In this document: piece after piece, positions 25,901-33,400 of the stretch
How positions within the stretch are numbered: position 1 is the first letter of the stretch
Layout of the letters: the number at the start of each line of letters is the position of its first letter
Assembly (NCBI RefSeq): GCF_052857255.1
Contig: NC_135507.1
Location: 75,325,850-75,389,849 of the forward strand
Source: Amblyomma americanum
Lineage: Eukaryota; Arthropoda; Arachnida; Ixodida; Ixodidae
DNA: 64,000 nt
Direction of reading: 5' to 3'
Notes under the pieces: generated by a model
The model's input: the letters and a program-made list of their open reading frames with translations, nothing else
Database searches by the model: none
Told to the model about the DNA's origin: nothing
Translations under genes and position numbers: made by a program

Positions 25901-28900
25901 CCATGCTCAGCGCAGTATCCCTCACTTATTTCCATATTATTTATTTGTCCATAGTATATATTACTGCCTACCGCTATTCTATCTCCCCCCCTTTCTTTTC
26001 ACCTGCCCTGTCCTTTTATTCCTGCTAGACGCAGCTCAGGTGCTTCAGGTTTCGATGGCAGATGCCGCGGCTAGCAACATCTTTTCCTTCCATTGCTATT
26101 TCATTAAATAACAGCCACTAACAACAACTAAAACTGTAATGCGAGGGTTATTTCTGCTGGCACAGAACAGGAAAAATATGATTCCATTATTTAATAATAT
26201 TGAAATGTTTAAAATGAAATGTTAAATATAAGTACATATGGTACTTGTTGAGATGATGTTGCAAAATAGTGACACCAGTTCTGCACTAAAGAGAACATGT
26301 GTTCAACAATACACGTGACTACCTCTTCAGCCTCCTGTAAGTGACATCATTGGCGAGCTTGAGCAGGTTGAAGATGCGGCCATCGTCCCCATCAAGGGCA
26401 GCACGACCATCGTCAAAGGCAAGCCTGATGTTGCCCTGGGCAACGCTGGAAACAACACCGGAACACACAACTTCTCTGCTTGCATCACTTGCCACGACAA
26501 TACCAACAATGTCTCCTGGAAGGAAAGTGCAAACACCGGTCAGTAACAATGCCAATACACACGTCACTGAGCTTAGAAGGCAGTAAAGATCTTAAATGGG
26601 AGATCCATTCTAGAAAACTCGCAGTACAATTATGATATTTGGTAAAGCGCTATTATCATGCAGCTGTTGTGGCCGATTTCCGTGACTTAATGCAGAAGTT
26701 TTTACGTTGTTTTTTGATGATGTCACAAATTCTGAGAAACAATAAGAGGCACCATTGAGGTTACATGAATGGCGACATCATGATTCTGACAACCAATTAC
26801 AAGAGTCAAAGACGTCGTGATTCTGACAACCAATTAGAAATGTATGAGTCACACATTCGGTGCATGGCCACACGATCTATGAGCAGTCACACGATCTAGT
26901 TTCAACCGGCAAATCACCCCTTAACAGCTGCACTGTAAAAGGTGTGTCAGTACGGCAATGCAAGACATGACAGGAAATAAGTACGCCCACATCAAGAGTT
27001 GTACACTTTTTCATTTGCACCACAAGCAAACAAGCAAGACAACGTGGAGGATGAGAAAAAGAAAACAAAAATGATATTGAAAGCAAGGCACATCAAACAA
27101 GCAACTAGGTGTGCTAGTTGTCCAAAGATAAAAAGAAAAGACATTAGCTAAATGGTCAGAAAAGTACCACTATTCCTCACCAAGCAATGCTAAGGAAGGT
27201 GTGCTCACACATCAGTTTCTGAGCGAACAATTCTCTTAAAGTAAAGAATCCTATCTTTGTACAGGAAGTGCACTAAGCTCCTTGCTCAAACATGCCTTGC
27301 CGTCACTACTATTTTTAGTTTGAGTATATTTCCTCATCACTGCATGTTTTCATGAACATTCGAACATGAACATTTCGGCAGAGACCTGCCTGGTCTGGAG
27401 GTGAATTATAGAGAAAAGACCATGACACTGACCGTTGACTCTCTCATGAGACTTTGGTCAGAGTGTCAATGTCCCTTCTCTCTTGTGGAACATCTACAAA
27501 TGCATAAACTATGAAGTAGTGCTTTCTGCAGTGTCATACTTATTAACTCTCATGTCTTTTGTAACTGCACAGAAACACCTTTTTAGAAACTATAATAAAG
27601 GTCATTAGCGCAGTGCTGCACAATTTTCTTTGCTGTCAAGAGCTAGACGTGCTTCAGCAAATTAAGTGACACTTTTTTTTCATGTATCTGTACTACTTTG
27701 AACTGGGCCAGTGCCCTCTAGCCGCTCTGAAAAAGGAATGAAAAGCTGTGTTGTCATTCAGCATTAAATCTCGCAACATTTATCCTCAAATACCAAACAT
27801 ACACTGTCATTTATGTGTCAGATCCTGACATGCAATTATGTCCCTGTGGTCTTGCTTCTCTTATCACCAGTGGCAAGTGACAGGTATAAAAATAGAGGTA
27901 TGCAGCCATACATTTTCGAGACTATATACTATCACGCTCAGTATGACTTACAAGTCATACACGCACCAGGTGGTACGAGCTCATGCCACAAGTTATGTGA
28001 GTCAGGCACTGCTGCAAGGTTCTGTATATAGCTGCCCAGCAGAATGCCAGCATGCCTCTTGAAGCGCAGCACAGCGTATTAATTTTATATCACGCATAAA
28101 CCGGGAGAAGGTGCCCAACAGAGCGTTGCAAGTCATACTGAGTGTGACTGTACTTTTGTGTACAAAGTAAAAAAAAAAAAAATTATTGACAGATCCTGTA
28201 AACAAATAAATCCTACCTTCTAAGGGCCGTTTCCTGCTGTGCTTTAATGTGTTAGCCTCCCCCCTTAACAGCGTGATTTGGGTGTCCACAAGCTGTTAAC
28301 TAGCAGGTGGTCTATTTTAGCCAGAGAATTTCAAAGCTTACCAGCCATTCACCAGATATCCAAGGTAATTTCGGAGGTGGTGAAATTTTTCGTACTGAGT
28401 GCACAGGTACAGTACAGTAAAGCAAATGCACCTCGTGTTATATTTGTAGCATTGAACGGAATGTACTGAGGAACAATTTTGTGTTATGTTTTTAACACTG
28501 AGCGGAATGTACCGAGAACCAATTTACACAAGGGAGCTATAACAGTTAACTCCTCAAGATATTTGTAGCATTGAACGGAATGTACTGAGGAACAATTTTG
28601 TGTTATGTTTTTAACACTGAGCGGAATGTACTGAGAACCAATTTACACAAGGGAGCTATAACAGTTAACTCCTCAAGATGTGTCAAGTCTCATACAAAAT
28701 CCACACGGTTTTGGCATGACCCCTGCAAATACTTTAGACACATGAGCATTTTCAATCCACTGAAGCTGATTTTTTTTTCAGAACTCTAAAATGCAACTGC
28801 GTGTAGCACTCGTGTGTGGCCTTATATCATACACAGTTTCCCAAGGCAGCAAGTATGAGTTCAGAAATGCATTTTATGAACGAAATAACATTGTAAACAG

Positions 28901-29749
28901 TGTACTTTCAATTTCAAGCGTAAAAATACATTTACGAACATCTGACTAAGATGTCGGCTAAGGCGAGGCAAATTTTTATTTGTGCTATGTCAACTTGTTC
29001 ACTGCATTTCAGTGTGGTGAGGGCACTAAAGATGACGAGCAGTTTTTTAGCTCTTAATACATATCACTTGAGAATCTTGATTGTGGTTACGAAATGCCTT
29101 TGTCCTGAACATCGGCTTTGAACATAGCTGAGAGTGACTCCGAAGTAGTGAGCATCAAACTCAACCTCTGTGGTTGAATGGACGTTGGGACAGAGCTTTG
29201 TGAATGTTCCATCTGCAGAACTACAACACAAGTGACAAACACGTTCAGGCAACAGCAGCCTTCTTTTCGTACGTGGCTCATAATTACTTCCTGCAAAGCT
29301 GCTCGATTCGTAACCATGGTAAAAATGAAGAGGAACAAAGAGGTAATAAAACCCAATACGGTCGGCCAACCGTTTGAAAATCCGTGAGAGGGCAGTGGCG
29401 CGCCGTGCTGACATGATCGAAACTTGCAGATAGTCCTCCCGTAAAGACCGGTGTGAGCGCAGTCAAGGACCAGCTTAGTGATGCACAGGCCTTTGCTCTG
29501 GAGTTCCTTGACAGAGTACTTCTCCTGCAGCTTCCTGAAGAGAAGTATGGGAGCACATTACGTTTCACTGGTCACACTTTTCCGACATTCAAAACAAGCC
29601 GTCGCTCACTACCGCGTGGTTCCAATACGAATTCACACGCATGTCATGCGAGTTCGAAGGCTTTCTCACGTGTTTTGTTCAACCTCCTCATTTCGTTCCA
29701 GTTCCAGCAGCGCCAGCTGTTTCTCGACAAAGTGGTCCAAACCATCACC
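1..29749 (-). CDS. IGHMBP2: SMUBP-2 (IGHMBP2-like) helicase, gene-level, partial
   Basis: An ATP-dependent superfamily 1B (Upf1-like) 5'-3' RNA/DNA helicase; in animals the family is linked to ribosomes and translation. Joined exons: 29749-29670, 29534-29371, 26515-26323, 25073-24958, 24302-24148, 22396-22196, 21000-20776, 20025-19928, 17566-17384, 16115-15997, 13546-13452, 10085-9962, 4863-4687, 2444-2261, 2161-2044, 330-1. They give 854 codons with no stop, and every junction keeps phase. Counting from the first visible residue: Walker A GPPGTGKT 213-220, motif II DECSQ 374-378, motif [11 protein letters not shown] 398-405, QYRMH 440-444, [10 protein letters not shown] 563-572, VTRARRH 600-606, then an R3H domain at about 710-775 and a Lys-rich tail. 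The family's C-terminal AN1 zinc finger is expected off the left edge. The start codon is unresolved. All introns are GT-AG except one GC-AG. Identification is from the protein alignment; the biological role is known from the family only. Confidence 0.93.
984..1628. mobile_element. 645-bp foldback (long inverted-repeat) element
   Basis: The two halves are near-complementary: the left starts GGGGGTACCCTGGTCTT and the right ends in the complement of GGGGGGACCCTGGTCTT. Shared inner blocks include AGTCACAATTA, CAATCTTCAGG and GCATGCTGATTC. The symmetry runs to a centre near 1300-1312. It has no coding capacity. It lies in the intron between the two R3H exons. A MITE or foldback transposon is likely. 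Confidence 0.85.
2044..2161 (-). CDS. IGHMBP2: IGHMBP2 exon, first half of R3H domain
   Basis: It encodes [32 protein letters not shown], the N-terminal half of an R3H nucleic-acid-binding domain. The frame is blocked by stops outside the splice sites. Acceptor GTGACAG, donor GAG|GTGGGC, phase 0. Confidence 0.88.
2261..2444 (-). CDS. IGHMBP2: IGHMBP2 exon, basic linker
   Basis: A low-complexity, Lys/Ser/Gln-rich linker ([20 protein letters not shown]) between the helicase core and the R3H domain. It is poorly conserved by sequence, but phase and splice sites fit. Acceptor TACCACAG, donor AGA|GTGAGT. Without splicing the frame would hit TGA at once. Confidence 0.85.
2590..2788 (+). mobile_element. 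Probable non-LTR retrotransposon 3' end
   Basis: A C/T-rich 3'-UTR-like stretch ends in GAGAAAAATAAATTTGAC followed by a repeated TTTGAC tail. Such short tandem tails are typical LINE 3' termini. No reading frame is recognised. It lies in a helicase intron. Confidence 0.5.
4332..4545 (+). repeat. tRNA-like SINE, family C (copy 1)
   Basis: The head CAGTGGTGCAGTGGTTACGT resembles a polymerase III box A. The body has a GCCACCTGCC..GGGCAG repeat. It is shared with 53792-54112. It lies about 140 bp from helicase exon 4687-4863, and a CCG/ATG microsatellite at 4568-4600 follows the tail. Confidence 0.6.
4687..4863 (-). CDS. IGHMBP2: IGHMBP2 exon, motif VI (VTRARRH)
   Basis: It encodes [31 protein letters not shown], and [20 protein letters not shown]. 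Motif VI supplies the arginine finger. It ends the helicase core at residue about 643, close to the family's position. Acceptor TTTCCAG, donor CTG|GTGAGT, phase 1. Confidence 0.96.
5602..5815 (+). repeat. tRNA-derived SINE (Ruka-like)
   Basis: The head CCACCGTGGCTCAGTGGCTT is a box A. The body has GGAGGCGAAAT and ACGTTAAAGAACCCCAGGTG. It shares order and wording with the copies at 11060, 25222 and 54354. Box B is eroded. Confidence 0.75.
6009..7487. mobile_element. Ancient DNA transposon with terminal inverted repeats, interrupted
   Basis: The left end (6009-6048, CGATCCTGGATATATCGAA) is mirrored at 7424-7487 (TTCGATATATCCAGGAACG). The interior at 6055-6420 and 6640-6710 matches a second copy at 39930-40430. 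A 170-bp piece with a foldback (6428-6600) is absent from that copy. No intact transposase is seen. Confidence 0.65.
6468..6595. repeat. Inverted repeat, about 47-bp arms with 34-bp loop
   Basis: The arm TGGATTCATCTTTAAGCAG at 6469 is complemented at 6577-6595. Both arms carry GCGAAACACAGGAC and a GGAAGAAA block. Similar wording (GCGCAAAAGACGCGGACG) occurs at 55112. It probably inserted into the element at 6009-7487. Confidence 0.7.
7700..9208 (+). mobile_element. 5'-truncated non-LTR retrotransposon (CR1/jockey-like), with intact RT frame
   Basis: An open frame of about 402 codons (7732-8940) continues upstream in frame to 7702, where a TAG lies. It has reverse-transcriptase motifs: [50 protein letters not shown], the catalytic YADD, and HYKYLGVYF with the RT thumb. 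The 3' UTR ends in a TAAA tandem tail at 9191-9208. The endonuclease half is missing. It inserted antisense to the helicase, in the intron between exons 9962 and 4863. The absence of frameshifts suggests a fairly recent insertion. Confidence 0.88.
9646..9836 (-). repeat. tRNA-derived SINE, family B (copy 1)
   Basis: On the minus strand it has GGTGCGGGGTTCAATTCCGC (box B) and a body ending in TTGAAATGCTTG. It is clearly related to 58441-58702. It lies 126 bp from helicase exon 9962-10085. Confidence 0.7.
9962..10085 (-). CDS. IGHMBP2: IGHMBP2 exon, motif V ([10 protein letters not shown])
   Basis: It encodes [19 protein letters not shown], then [20 protein letters not shown]. This motif couples ATP hydrolysis to strand binding in SF1B helicases. 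Acceptor ATTTCAG, donor ACAG|GTCAGC, phase 1. Confidence 0.96.
11060..11290 (-). repeat. tRNA-derived SINE (Ruka-like)
   Basis: Read on the minus strand: CCGCCACGGTGGCTCAGTGG (box A), GATCCCAGCCGCGGCGG, TTAAGGAACCCAGGCGG and a TTTGGGACGTTGAACC end. It is close to full length. Confidence 0.85.
13055..13105 (-). repeat. Fragment of a dispersed tick-type repeat
   Basis: On the minus strand it has ATGCCCACTGCAGGACAAAA, then GCCCTCTCC. It is the same family as 15733-15860, 42737-42840 and 63915-64000. Confidence 0.6.
13452..13546 (-). CDS. IGHMBP2: IGHMBP2 exon, motif IV region (ISPYNLQ)
   Basis: It encodes [40 protein letters not shown] is the conserved motif IV segment. Acceptor TCTTCCAG, donor CAG|GTTAGC, phase 0. 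It was found by expecting this segment between its neighbours. Confidence 0.95.
14353..15072. mobile_element. 720-bp foldback element
   Basis: The left start GTTGACAGACGTCAAAAA is mirrored by the complement of TTTTTGATGTCCGCCAAC on the right. Inner pairs include GGTTATTACTAA-type and CAATTGCAATTAGGGATTTG blocks, and the arms meet near 14695. The right arm has a duplicated block (AGTTACAAATCTCCAATTGC, twice, about 48 bp apart) present once on the left. It has no coding capacity and lies in a helicase intron. Confidence 0.82.
15733..15865 (+). repeat. Diverged copy of a dispersed tick-type repeat
   Basis: It has CAGCCTAACTGC, TTGCAGTACAAGGCTTCTCC and, further on, AACTTCTTACTAATCTCATC. It shares order with 42737 and 63915. 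Confidence 0.6.
15997..16115 (-). CDS. IGHMBP2: IGHMBP2 exon, RecA2
   Basis: It encodes [50 protein letters not shown] and ESKGN are family signatures. Acceptor ACACCAG, donor AAG|GTATGC, phase 1. Confidence 0.96.
16788..16899 (+). repeat. CT / CA-CG compound microsatellite
   Basis: A (CT)n run (16788-16798) is followed by (CA)n with CG interruptions to 16897. Alternating purine-pyrimidine DNA of this length can form Z-DNA. It lies in the helicase intron before exon 15997-16115. The apparent His/Val/Cys-rich reading frames across it are artefacts. Confidence 0.95.
17384..17566 (-). CDS. IGHMBP2: IGHMBP2 exon, QYRMH motif (start of RecA2)
   Basis: It encodes [35 protein letters not shown] and [13 protein letters not shown], aligned to the second RecA-like domain start. 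Acceptor GGTGCAG, donor AG|GTGAGT, phase 2. Confidence 0.96.
18190..18385 (+). repeat. Dispersed repeat, copy 1 of 2
   Basis: GCCGCAATCCCTCGGATGTT, then TATTTGACA and a CTTTATTGAGG..ATTAAGGTA end, match 52960-53150 in order and strand. The nature of the element is unknown. Confidence 0.55.
18920..19345. repeat. Compound SINE: tRNA-like core between inverted and direct copies
   Basis: A tRNA-like core lies at 19117-19205 (GGTTAACTCAGCTGGTAAAG as box A; GGTTCAAACC as box B). A segment of about 50 bp (18928-18976, CATCCACCCAAGCGCAGCCA) is repeated inverted at 19239-19287. A second segment (18994-19065, AATGAGTAACTGCTCCC) is repeated directly at 19283-19345. This suggests two tail-sharing copies in opposite orientation, merged. 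Confidence 0.7.
19928..20025 (-). CDS. IGHMBP2: IGHMBP2 exon, motif III
   Basis: It encodes [20 protein letters not shown], then [12 protein letters not shown]. Motif III is GDHHQLPP here, where human has GDHKQLPP. Acceptor GTTCCAG, donor GC|GTACGA, phase 2. Reading on past the donor, the frame runs into intron sequence without similarity to the family. Confidence 0.95.
20776..21000 (-). CDS. IGHMBP2: IGHMBP2 exon, ending in motif II (DECSQ)
   Basis: 75 codons. It encodes a Lys/Ser-rich helix, [37 protein letters not shown], and VAVIDECSQ, which is motif II (Mg/ATP hydrolysis). The donor reads CAG|GCAAGC, a GC donor. The only nearby GT (AGCG|GTTGC) would break the reading frame into the next exon. 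Confidence 0.95.
21162..21541. mobile_element. MITE, about 380 bp
   Basis: The left TTAAAGGACACTGGGAAAA is complementary to the right end TCCTCAGTGTCCCTTTAAAT. Imperfect terminal repeats extend about 25 bp. A solo right end of the same family is at 56440-56467. It is noncoding. Confidence 0.7.
21748..21905 (-). mobile_element. LINE 3' end fragment
   Basis: On the minus strand, AATGCCCTGTTTTGGGCC runs into TTTAGGG and a TAAA tandem tail (21750-21770). It has the same tail type as the RT element at 9208 but opposite orientation. Confidence 0.55.
22196..22396 (-). CDS. IGHMBP2: IGHMBP2 exon, motif Ia and following
   Basis: 67 codons, phase 0 on both sides. It begins [18 protein letters not shown] (motif Ia) and continues [20 protein letters not shown], both hallmark SMUBP-2/Upf1-like segments. 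Acceptor TTTCAG, donor ATG|GTGAGA. Confidence 0.97.
22397..24147. other. Helicase intron without recognised content
   Basis: I see no gene or complete mobile element. Reading frames here are short and lack family similarity. Confidence 0.5.
24148..24302 (-). CDS. IGHMBP2: IGHMBP2 exon, Q motif and Walker A
   Basis: It contains [14 protein letters not shown] (Q-motif region), then [17 protein letters not shown], the P-loop that binds ATP phosphates. The acceptor GGAAAAG follows a pyrimidine-rich tract, and the incoming phase-1 G completes a Glu codon. The donor is AAAG|GTCAGA, phase 0. Confidence 0.97.
24958..25073 (-). CDS. IGHMBP2: IGHMBP2 exon, stalk and linker before motif I
   Basis: It encodes [20 protein letters not shown], then [18 protein letters not shown], corresponding to the family's 'LIEVLFG' segment before the Q motif. 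Acceptor TGTGCAG, donor G|GTAAGC, phase 1. Confidence 0.92.
25222..25462 (+). repeat. tRNA-derived SINE (Ruka-like), nearly full length
   Basis: CCCTGGTGGCTCAGTGGTTA is box A and GTGGGTTTGATCC is box B. Then come CATTTCAATGGAGGCGAAAT, AACTCCAGGTGGTCGAAATT and TTTGGGACGTTAAACCC. It starts 149 bp from helicase exon 24958-25073. Confidence 0.88.
25975..26115 (+). repeat. Retroelement-like 3' tail, copy 1
   Basis: CCTTTTATTCCTGCTAGACG, then CAGCTCAGGTGCT and GCAACATCTTTTCCTTCC before an A-rich end. It matches 32520-32690 in order. Confidence 0.55.
26323..26515 (-). CDS. IGHMBP2: IGHMBP2 exon, beta-barrel 1B
   Basis: It encodes [12 protein letters not shown] through [30 protein letters not shown] is nearly invariant in animal SMUBP-2. 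Acceptor CTTCCAG, donor AG|GTAGTC, phase 2. Confidence 0.95.
26516..29370. other. Large first-half helicase intron
   Basis: Only the 119-bp tandem duplication (28442-28679) and a short inverted repeat around GACACTGACC/GGTCAGAGTGTC (27424-27470) stand out. Confidence 0.5.
28442..28679 (+). repeat. Tandem duplication, 2 x 119 bp
   Basis: Units 28442-28560 and 28561-28679 are nearly identical; one difference seen is ACCGAGAACC versus ACTGAGAACC. Each unit also holds two diverged half-repeats sharing CGGAATGTACTGAG and CAATTT, so the array has an older 57-60 bp period. It lies in the large helicase intron. Confidence 0.9.
29371..29534 (-). CDS. IGHMBP2: IGHMBP2 exon, domain 1B region
   Basis: It continues with [17 protein letters not shown] and TGLYGR, matching the N-terminal beta-barrel lead-in of the family. 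The acceptor is CTCTTCAG. The donor G|GTTGGC is weak by consensus but keeps the phase: the split codon becomes Gly in the conserved GDIVG. Confidence 0.88.
29670..29749 (-). CDS. IGHMBP2: IGHMBP2 exon, N-terminal helix (first coding exon recognised)
   Basis: It encodes the start of the family's N-terminal region ([20 protein letters not shown]), aligned with the first residues of animal SMUBP-2. The acceptor is TTCGCAG and the donor is AC|GTGAGA, leaving phase 2. The exon has no ATG in frame. The alignment suggests that only a few residues, including the initiator Met, are missing upstream. Confidence 0.88.
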
Positions 29750-30215
29750 CTGCGAACAACAACCACGAAGTGAGTACACACAAAACCTAACTACCAGCTC
29801 ACGTCCCGGTAACTCGCCAGCGAACCTCACGGCTGTCACTGTCACCGCACTGAAGATTCTCCATCGATGTCACGGGAGAATCATGCCTCGCTCGCAGTGA
29901 ATGCGACGTTCGTAATTTTTGTGAAGTTGTTTATGAGCGGAACAGCAGCAAACAATCTCGAAAGATTTGCCGGCTAGGTTGCCGGGAAGCGAAACCACGA
30001 CTTGTATGATTATTTCAGCAACGCCGTAAGTAGGCATACTATGTTAGTGCATTTCTTTTTAAACTGACTGCGCGCAGAAAAAAAAATTAAAGTAATGCAA
30101 AATTAGCAGGATTAGGCTTATTTTCCTGCATTGGTACGCTTCATACGGGAGAACTAATGCATTGTTCCAGATACGCGACTCGCACTCGTTGCTACTTCGG
30201 AGTGGAGGTTTAAAA
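29750..30215. promoter_or_regulatory. Putative bidirectional promoter between IGHMBP2 and TMEM53
   Basis: About 466 bp separate the first recognised helicase exon (minus) from the TMEM53 start codon (plus). Both 5' UTRs, the missing helicase start codon and any promoters should lie here or just upstream. A minus-strand ATG with first base at 29864 opens a short frame (MENLQCGDSDSRE), but its best donors do not give the phase 0 the next exon needs. I see no clear TATA box. Confidence 0.5.
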
Positions 30216-30457
30216 ATGGACGCCACGGCGACAACGACGGGATCGACGGACTCAAGTTCTCCACTGAGTGACGCCGGCAAGAGGCGAGGTGCTCGCAAGT
30301 ATAAAGATGAAGACCTAGAATACGACATCACCTTTCCGTCTGCTAACAAGCAGCTGACTCTTCCCACTGTCAAGGAACCAGTAGTTTATCTACTCGGGTG
30401 GGCGGGATGCAAGGACAAGCACCTGTCAAAGTACGGTGCCATCTACGAAGATCAGGG
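30216..30457 (+). CDS. TMEM53: TMEM53 exon 1
   Basis: It starts MDATATTTGSTDSSSP and includes DLEYDITFP and VVYLLGWAGCKDKHLSKYGA. The donor CAGGG|GTGCGT leaves phase 2. Confidence 0.93.
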
Positions 30458-33400
30458 GTGCGTTTGTGAAGTTTTCTTTGTTGATTATATTGAATGTCAT
30501 AGAAGTGTAGTGAGGTTTCATATATAATGTTGGGAAAGAAAACTGGCCATTCCTGTGGCATTGTTCTGCCCTGACTGCTTTTGGCATAGTGGTGTCGGGA
30601 ACGGATTAATTTCCTTGTATCTGTGCTTAATCAGATCAGGTTGATCAGTCAGTGTTAGCGGCACAGCGTAGGGGTAATTCCCTGCATTAGGTAAACCTAG
30701 CTGTTTGGAGGGTAAAACGCTCCTGGAGATTCTGTCAGACTGAACAACTTTCCGGGAACCGACGCACTAGAGCCCCCGACAGTTGAAACGCAGTGCATTG
30801 ACCCGGAGCGAGATGACACACTTCGCTACCGTATTCGGTTCTGTTTGTCCAACTGTTGAACACCTCTGTAGTGGTTCGAAAAGGGTGATCAATCGTTTCA
30901 AGGCCCCTAGCACCTTTACTGAAACCATAGATGGCGAGCTTTTATTTGTGTCGTCCAACCTGCTGTTCCTCATGATATGTTCATGTCCGCTGTGAACAAT
31001 TCTAAACGCCTTGCGTGACATTGCTTCTTACGCAGGTGCATCACAATTCGCTACATAGCACCGATTGAGGAGCTTTTCAAGCGGAGTTATGGTGGCACAC
31101 TCGAAGATCAAGTGTACGCGCTGCTCGCTTTGCTGGAGGATTTCAAGCTCGAAGAACATCCTCTCTTCTTTCACGTGTTCAGCAACGGCGGAGCGTTCGT
31201 CTACTCGCTGATGAATCGACAGTTCCGGGACAGCGTGCAGGTCATGTCCAAGGTATGGCTCCTGTTGGTCGGTTTGCAGAATTCCTTCTTTTCGCATGCT
31301 TCTGCACCTCGCACTCTGTGCTGCAGATGTATATCTCAGGGAGCGAAAGACGCTCATGGATGAGCTTTCCTTATTCTGCGTAGCTTGTTGTGTTCTGTTG
31401 CTTTTGCACTGAACAACAAATTACTTATATGGGCAAACGTCTGCCCTTATAGAAACAGGCTTGGCAATGCGGGATGTTCGAAATAGTGATGTCTGTTGAC
31501 CACGCTGTTTTTAAGTACATCTCACAGTGTTCTAGGCAGTGGGCTCGCGTCTTCGTGAAAAAATCCCAAAGGATGGCAAAGCACCGATACATGGCTGCAA
31601 AACTTTGTGAACAGTCAAATACCGTCTAGTTGCTTTATGCCAGGGGATGTGTCATTCGTGGTGAAGAACGGAATCAACTAAACAGTCGGCAAAATTTTGT
31701 TGATTGTTAAAAAATAAATCAAAATGCATGTGACAGTGTTTCAAGCATGGGTATGAGAATGTGTAGAAGCTGAAATTGTCTACTGTAAAAATAAACGGCC
31801 GCTTAAAGTTAGCCTAGTGAATGTATGGCTTTGTTGAGGAAACTGTGCAGAAATGGAATGCAGAAAAAAAACTGACACGAAACGTGTCTGTCACTTCCCA
31901 AGCCCTATCTTTGTGCTGTTGTCTTTGCATGCCATATTTAATGCATAAGTGAAACACCTGCGGCTGACTTCGAAGTAGCAGCCTTCAGTGCTTCACTAGT
32001 AGAAGGACGCTGTGAAAGTCTGAGGCCAAGAGACTCGACAAGACACCATGCCTGTTATCTTCTCCAGACCCGGCAAATTAATGCTCTTAGAAACTCCTTC
32101 CAGGCAGGAAGCACTTCTCACCCTATACAATTTAGTGGCCAATACCTACAGGTGCCATAAAATTCATTGTGGTTAAAACCAGTGCCCAACTGTCTGATAT
32201 GTGGCTGTTTAGCCTGTACATTGCAAACATCTCGTACATTGCTTCAGTTTTCTTCTCTCTCTCTCTCTCTCTCTGATTTTTTCCATCAATTTCAATGCAG
32301 TCTAATCAAAACTGATATGTGACTCATAGCTAGAAGAACATTTGAACAAGATGCATTGCCGACAAATGCACCGATGTTCTGTGCAACTTTTCTGATGGAA
32401 AAACTTATCACAGGCAGCATTTATGTGACAGAAAAGGTATTTTTCTGGAGAGAATATATTCATAGAGTTGTGTGCTTTTGGGGTCTCAATGGGTGAATTG
32501 AAATCGTAAATAGCATGTAAACCCTTCCCTGCTCCTTTCTCGCTATCTCTCCCCTGTATTCTTTTCCTTGCTATCTCCTCCCTGTCCCTTCATTCCTGCT
32601 GGCTGCAGCTTCGGCGCTCAAGGTATTAGATATAGTTGCCGCAGCTGGCAACATCTTTTCCCTCCTTTTTGTGTATTTAAAAAAAAAATAATGGACCACT
32701 ACTACTGCTACTATTCAGCTTGAGTCGTGATGGAGCAAAGGTTTATGAAAAACAAAAGCCTGAAAACTGCTGTTCAGAATGCTGCTGTGTTTGTAGCTGG
32801 CATGTAAGGCAGTACGTAGCATTTTTTGTGTCCAAAAAAAAAAAACGTGTAATGATCATGTAAACACTTCTGGCTTTCAACTGTTCGATCTGTGGAGAGT
32901 ACCTCATATAGGCTAAGATGGCTGTCTGGAAAATGTAAGGTTTAGGGGCGCTGTAACTCGTAATTGTTATCAGCAATGTGGAAACCAGAGGTTTTTAAAC
33001 CAGAAAAATATTGCGGAGCTTTTTGTCAGTGTCCAGGGGGACGCTGTACAGAGGGAGGTGACAGTGCGGGCACCGTTGAACATCTCTTGCCACCTTCGAG
33101 CAGTGTCTTGGAGGCCGTAATAAGTTGTTTATTGCCACCCATCACAAAAATGATATCATGATAAATGGTATCATTTTTAGTGATGTGCACGTGTGCAAGG
33201 TTCTACTAAAGTCTCTGCAGGCAATAATTGTGGGTTCTTTTTTACAATGCACGATAAACTTTTCATTCTTATGAGTGTTTGAACGGACTAGGAAATGAGT
33301 TTGAAGGTTGCTGGCAAATGAGTGCAATGCGTAAACGGAATGCTTTTGAGCACTAAGTATGAGCCCTTGGAATGGAGCTGGCAATTTGTCATTACTTTTC

